A stretch of DNA of 64,000 nucleotides from Morinoia aosen. Its lineage: Eukaryota > Arthropoda > Malacostraca > Amphipoda > Talitridae. Positions 60,405-64,000 of the stretch are shown here, piece by piece. Where the stretch lies: NCBI GenBank assembly GCA_030386875.1, contig CM059563.1:17998001-18062000 (forward strand), written 5' to 3'. A model generated the notes under the pieces. That model had not been told where the DNA came from and ran no database searches. It saw nothing but the letters and a program-made list of their open reading frames with translations. Position numbers and translations under genes: made by a program. Numbering within the stretch: position 1 is the stretch's first letter; each line of letters opens with the position of its first letter.

Positions 60405-60482
60405 AAAATGAAAAGAAGAACCAATATAAAAGGGAACGTTTGCCAAGAATGTTCCCATTTATATTGGTTCTTCTTTTCATTT
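60405..60482. repeat. Near-perfect long hairpin, about 31-bp stem
   Basis: AAATGAAAAGAAGAACCAAT with ATAAA and GGGAAC in the left arm pairs with GTTCCC, TTTAT and ATTGGTTCTTCTTTTCATTT in the right arm, around a loop of about 13 nt (GTTTGCCAAGAAT). The arms differ only by one or two bases near the loop. Confidence 0.85.
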
Positions 60483-60778
60483 AACAGTTTGAAAGCTGAT
60501 AAATTTCTCAGTTACATGACTATTTATTTTTTCTTGAATATTCGTTTAAAACAAGATAATTCCATACAAGTTAAGATAAACCAGGCTCGTAAATTGGATA
60601 AAAAAATAATAAGTAAGGTGGTCATTTAGATTTTTAGAGGTATTTATTTAAAACGAAATGAAAATTCCGTAAAATTGAAGACTAATCAAGCTCATAAAAT
60701 AGGTTGGAATTAATCAGTTGCCTCAGACAACAATTATGGCAGTGGTGATGCTCTAGGAGGGTAAACACTTTCATGTAC

Positions 60779-60936
60779 ACAGTACGTCCCACAAAAACCC
60801 GAACCGAGTATTTATTTTAACGTATCAGTAATACCATCGTAAGAATATCGTAGGCATTTAATTTTTAGCAAAATTATGATGGCATTACTGATACGGGAAA
60901 ATAAATACTCGGTTCGGGTTTTTGTGGGACATACTG
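60779..60936. mobile_element. 158-bp palindromic element with about 60-bp terminal inverted repeats
   Basis: The left arm starts CAGTACGTCCCACAAAAACC and continues CGAACCGAGTATTTATTTT; the right arm is its inverse ending GGTTTTTGTGGGACATACTG (one mismatch in the first 20). Inner arms CGTATCAGTAATACCAT and ATGGCATTACTGATACG also pair. A CAGT...ACTG terminus is typical of Tc1/mariner-type elements; a TA duplication is not evident. Confidence 0.75.
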
Positions 60937-61166
60937 CATTATACTTTTCATTAGTGCCTCGGGAGCATGTGGCACATTTGTTAGCCTGGCGCGCGCCTCG
61001 TTGCAGGGTCGACGACATGTGACGCCTTCATTTTGCCAACGTAATATTGCAGCTCATATTATTTCGCTGCCTTTTTTGCTGCCTTGTTGTTTTATAGTAC
61101 GTTAGGTCGCCGTCAAGCGCGGGCAGCTGCTGGAGCTGATGTAGAGTTCGAGCATTGCTCATGGTA

Positions 61167-61423
61167 GAGGAAACAAGGTAGGGTCATACAAGTCTTTTTT
61201 TCGTCGACTGCGTGGGTTTGCTGACGTAACGGCAACGAACCAATGGCAGCGCTCATATTGCTTCTGATAGCACTGCTACCCCTGAATCCGTTTCTCCTGT
61301 TGGTCTAACGTTACGGCGTTTTGGTAACGTCATAAAGTTTGTTTAAAATAAAGCCTTCTATTGGCTAGCCGAAAAAGAAGAAGAGTATCTTCCCCCATAA
61401 AAATGACCCTACCTTGTTTCCTG
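61167..61423. mobile_element. 257-bp MITE with TA target duplication
   Basis: GAGGAAACAAGGTAGGGTCA at the left is mirrored by TGACCCTACCTTGTTTCCTG at the right (one mismatch, first base). TA dinucleotides flank both ends (61165-61166, 61424-61425). Sub-terminal blocks GACGTAACGGC and ACGTTACGGCG are also partly inverted. No coding capacity. Confidence 0.8.
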
Positions 61424-61891
61424 TACCGTGGCGTTGCTGCTCTTGTGTCATGACGAGCATGCACTCTTTGAAAAATTTTAATATTTTAGGTCAAACCTTG
61501 TTGTATTACCTTAGTGGTCAAGGTTAATATTTCTAATGTCAATGATGATAAAAGCAGTCACAATGTTTTGATTTTCCGTGCATTACACTTCTCAGTTGTT
61601 ATGAAATTCTTTTCCAAATTGTTGATAGTATAGTAATAGCCATGCGGTATTAAAAATAACAGCCGAACATTCCGGCGGTCACATTTTCGCATTTCTCTTT
61701 CCTTTATTTCAGTTAGTGCCCTTTTCAGTAATTTTTTACACCGCAAGGTAAGTTCAAGAAGCTCTAAACTTTCGCCGAAGCCGGCAGTGACAGTTTGTTA
61801 AGGCGCCATCGATACAAAAACTCTTTCGCTGAATAGTTTTTGTGTTTACTCGAGTGTGAAATTTTATCACGATCGCGGCAGCAACGAGAGG

Positions 61892-61970
61892 ATGTGTTCG
61901 TTCACTCAGCCATCAGTTTGCACCAAGGAGAAGCAACAAGCTGTGGTCCGATTTTTGCGGACGGAGGAAG
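61892..61970 (+). pseudogene. HTH_48 / mariner-transposase-like N-terminal fragment
   Basis: From ATG 61892 the frame encodes MCSFTQPSVCTKEKQQAVV followed by RFLRTEEG. The block KEKQQAVVRFLRTEEG resembles the first helix of the HTH_48 domain in mariner transposases and GVQW-type domesticated proteins, in which a segment like EIHRRM normally follows. Here the reading runs instead into satellite sequence and stops at 62012-62014. GAAG-GTGGTA at 61967-61976 could be a donor, allowing a longer spliced protein beyond the array, but no continuation was found before 64000. Either a broken transposon remnant or a first exon. Confidence 0.5.
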
Positions 61971-63660
61971 GTGGTAAAATTCACCCCATAACTTGCATTA
62001 CAATGCAGGGATAGTGCTTTATCCCGAAAAGCTCTGTTCAAGTGACAAAGTCAAGTAACAAGGCAGGTGGTGAAGTTTACCATTGACTTTCATAACAATG
62101 CAGGCATAAAGCTTTATCCCGAAAAGCTCTGTTCAAGTGACAAAGTCAAGTAACAAGGCAGGTGGTGAAGTTTACCATTGACTTTCATAACAATGCAGGC
62201 ATAAAGCTTTATCCCGAAAAGCTCTGTTCAAGTGACAAAGTCAAGTAACAAGGCAGGTGGTGAAGTTTACCATTGACTTTCATAACAATGCAGGCATAAA
62301 GCTTTATCCCGAAAAGCTCTGTTCAAGTGACAAAGTCAAGTAACAAGGCAGGTGGTGAAGTTTACCATTGACTTTCATAACAATGCAGGCATAAAGCTTT
62401 ATCCCGAAAAGCTCTGTTCAAGTGACAAAGTCAAGTAACAAGGCAGGTGGTGAAGTTTACCATTGACTTTCATAACAATGCAGGCATAAAGCTTTATCCC
62501 GAAAAGCTCTGTTCAAGTGACAAAGTCAAGTAACAAGGCAGGTGGTGAAGTTTACCATTGACTTTCATAACAATGCAGGCATAAAGCTTTATCCCGAAAA
62601 GCTCTGTTCAAGTGACAAAGTCAAGTAACAAGGCAGGTGGTGAAGTTTACCATTGACTTTCATAACAATGCAGGCATAAAGCTTTATCCCGAAAAGCTCT
62701 GTTCAAGTGACAAAGTCAAGTAACAAGGCAGGTGGTGAAGTTTACCATTGACTTTCATAACAATGCAGGCATAAAGCTTTATCCCGAAAAGCTTTGTTCA
62801 AGTGACAAAGTCAAGTAACAAGGCGGGTGGTGAAGTTTACCATTGACTTTCATAACAATGCAGGCATAAAGCTTTATCCCGAAAAGCTTTGTTCAAGTGA
62901 CAAAGTCAAGTAACAAGGCAGGTGGTGAAGTTTACCATTGACTTTCATAACAATGCAGGCATAAAGCTTTATCCCGAAAAGCTCTGTTCAAGTGACAAAG
63001 TCAAGTAACAAGGCAGGTGGTGAAGTTTACCATTGACTTTCATAACAATGCAGGCATAAAGCTTTATCCCGAAAAGCTTTGTTCAAGTGACAAAGTCAAG
63101 TAACAAGGCGGGTGGTGAAGTTTACCATTGACTTTCATAACAATGCAGGCATAAAGCTTTATCCCGAAAAGCTTTGTTCAAGTGACAAAGTCAAGTAACA
63201 AGGCGGGTGGTGAAGTTTACCATTGACTTTCATAACAATGCAGGCATAAAGCTTTATCCCGAAAAGCTTTGTTCAAGTGACAAAGTCAAGTAACAAGGCA
63301 GGTGGTGAAGTTTACCATTGACTTTCATAACAATGCAGGCATAAAGCTTTATCCCGAAAAGCTTTGTTCAAGTGACAAAGTCAAGTAACAAGGCGGGTGG
63401 TGAAGTTTACCATTGACTTTCATAACAATGCAGGCATAAAGCTTTATCCCGAAAAGCTTTGTTCAAGTGACAAAGTCAAGTAACAAGGCGGGTGGTGAAG
63501 TTTACCATTGACTTTCATAACAATGCAGGCATAAAGCTTTATCCCGAAAAGCTTTGTTCAAGTGACAAAGTCAAGTAACAAGGCGGGTGGTGAAGTTTAC
63601 CATTGACTTTCATAACAATGCAGGCATAAAGCTTTATCCCGCAAAAGCCTTGTGTAAATA
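61966..63660. repeat. 95-bp satellite, about 18 copies
   Basis: The unit contains GGTGGTGAAGTTTACCATTG, CATAACAATGCAGGCATAAA and CTTTATCCCGAAAAGCTCTG. The first unit (61966-62062) is diverged and overlaps the end of the HTH fragment (GGAAGGTGGTAAAATTCAC against GGCAGGTGGTGAAGTTTAC). Early units carry AGCTCTG and GGCAGG; from about 62790 most carry AGCTTTG, about half with GGCGGG, so two amplification waves are visible. The last unit decays at 63640-63660. Confidence 0.95.
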
Positions 63661-64000
63661 TTAAAGCCATCGGACTCCAGGTATGCACAACGCTTATGAC
63701 GAGCGCTGGATCCAACACCTACCTCGGACATGCGTTGCAACATTCAACATGCTATAGAGGAGGTTATGGAGGATGGGTTGTCGCTTCTCGGCCTTTGGCC
63801 AAGATCAAAGTGTAAAGTGTAAGGCGGATGGGTGAATGATTTACTTCATGACTTACTCCATACTCATGACTTACTCCATAGAATAAGTCCTGATTCTGCT
63901 TATCATATCAGATTCCGGCAAGTCTGCATGATATACCAGATTTATTATTCTCATGAATGATGAATGGCTGTCTCATGATTCCGAGGCAACCTATAACTCG
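63661..64000. other. Unassigned sequence with a U2 snRNA-like fragment
   Basis: Apart from the U2-like piece at 63781, a tandem duplication of CATGACTTACTCCATA occurs at 63847-63880. ACTCCAG-GTATGC near 63675-63687 resembles a donor, without support. Confidence 0.35.
63781..63816 (+). pseudogene. U2 snRNA 5' fragment
   Basis: TCGCTTCTCGGCCTTTGGCC then AAGATCAAAGTGTA matches the first ~35 nt of U2 snRNA (stem-loop I and following) with one deletion and two or three changes. The branch-site recognition GUAGUA is absent, so this is not a functional U2 gene. It may be a pseudogene or the head of a snRNA-derived retroelement. Confidence 0.65.

Overview
This is a 64 kb eukaryotic nuclear window. 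It is AT-rich and gene-sparse, genes are split by GT-AG introns, and the unique sequence is interrupted by many minisatellites, foldback elements, small DNA transposons (MITEs) and tRNA-derived SINEs. Protein resemblance (judged from memory, no search run) points to an animal, most likely an arthropod. The transposase-type HTH fragment and the minisatellite load make a crustacean plausible, but the species cannot be fixed from the sequence.

Genes. (1) 1303-7043, minus: five exons of a TRMT9B/Trm9-like SAM-dependent methyltransferase. Splice phases are consistent throughout; the C-terminal exons lie beyond position 1. (2) 36602-43587, plus: a complete six-exon gene for a MALSU1/RsfS (Iojap) mitochondrial ribosome assembly factor, 386 aa. 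(3) 45667-58117, minus: a complete nine-exon gene for an RNF212/Zip3-family meiotic RING E3 ligase. All eight intron phases match, giving 519 aa in the shortest form. (4) 59192-59474, plus: the first coding exon of a type II single-pass membrane protein, divergent from gene 3. (5) About 61892, plus: the N-terminal piece of an HTH_48/mariner-type transposase-like protein that runs into an 18-copy satellite.

Layout. 1-7 kb is the methyltransferase gene and its exon-hugging minisatellites. 7-32 kb has no gene I can recognise and is dominated by arrays with units of 14, 15, 24, 27, 30, 42, 54, 70 and 81 bp. 29-36 kb holds diverged duplications, a SINE and three foldback elements or arms with palindromic cores containing AAGATGGC motifs. 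36-44 kb is MALSU1. 45-59 kb is RNF212-like plus its divergent neighbour. 60-64 kb holds hairpins, MITEs, the HTH fragment, a 95-bp satellite and a broken U2 snRNA fragment.

Main observation. Six exon edges in three unrelated genes are the boundary of a tandem array, and each array unit carries a copy of that exon edge and its splice site (TRMT9B-like exon 3 donor, exon 4 donor and acceptor; RNF212-like exon 4 and exon 7 donors; the HTH-exon donor). In RNF212-like exon 7 the 39-bp units stay in frame and most keep a good donor in the same phase, so a ladder of isoforms differing by 13 residues is possible. This looks like a recurrent process that seeds minisatellites at splice junctions.
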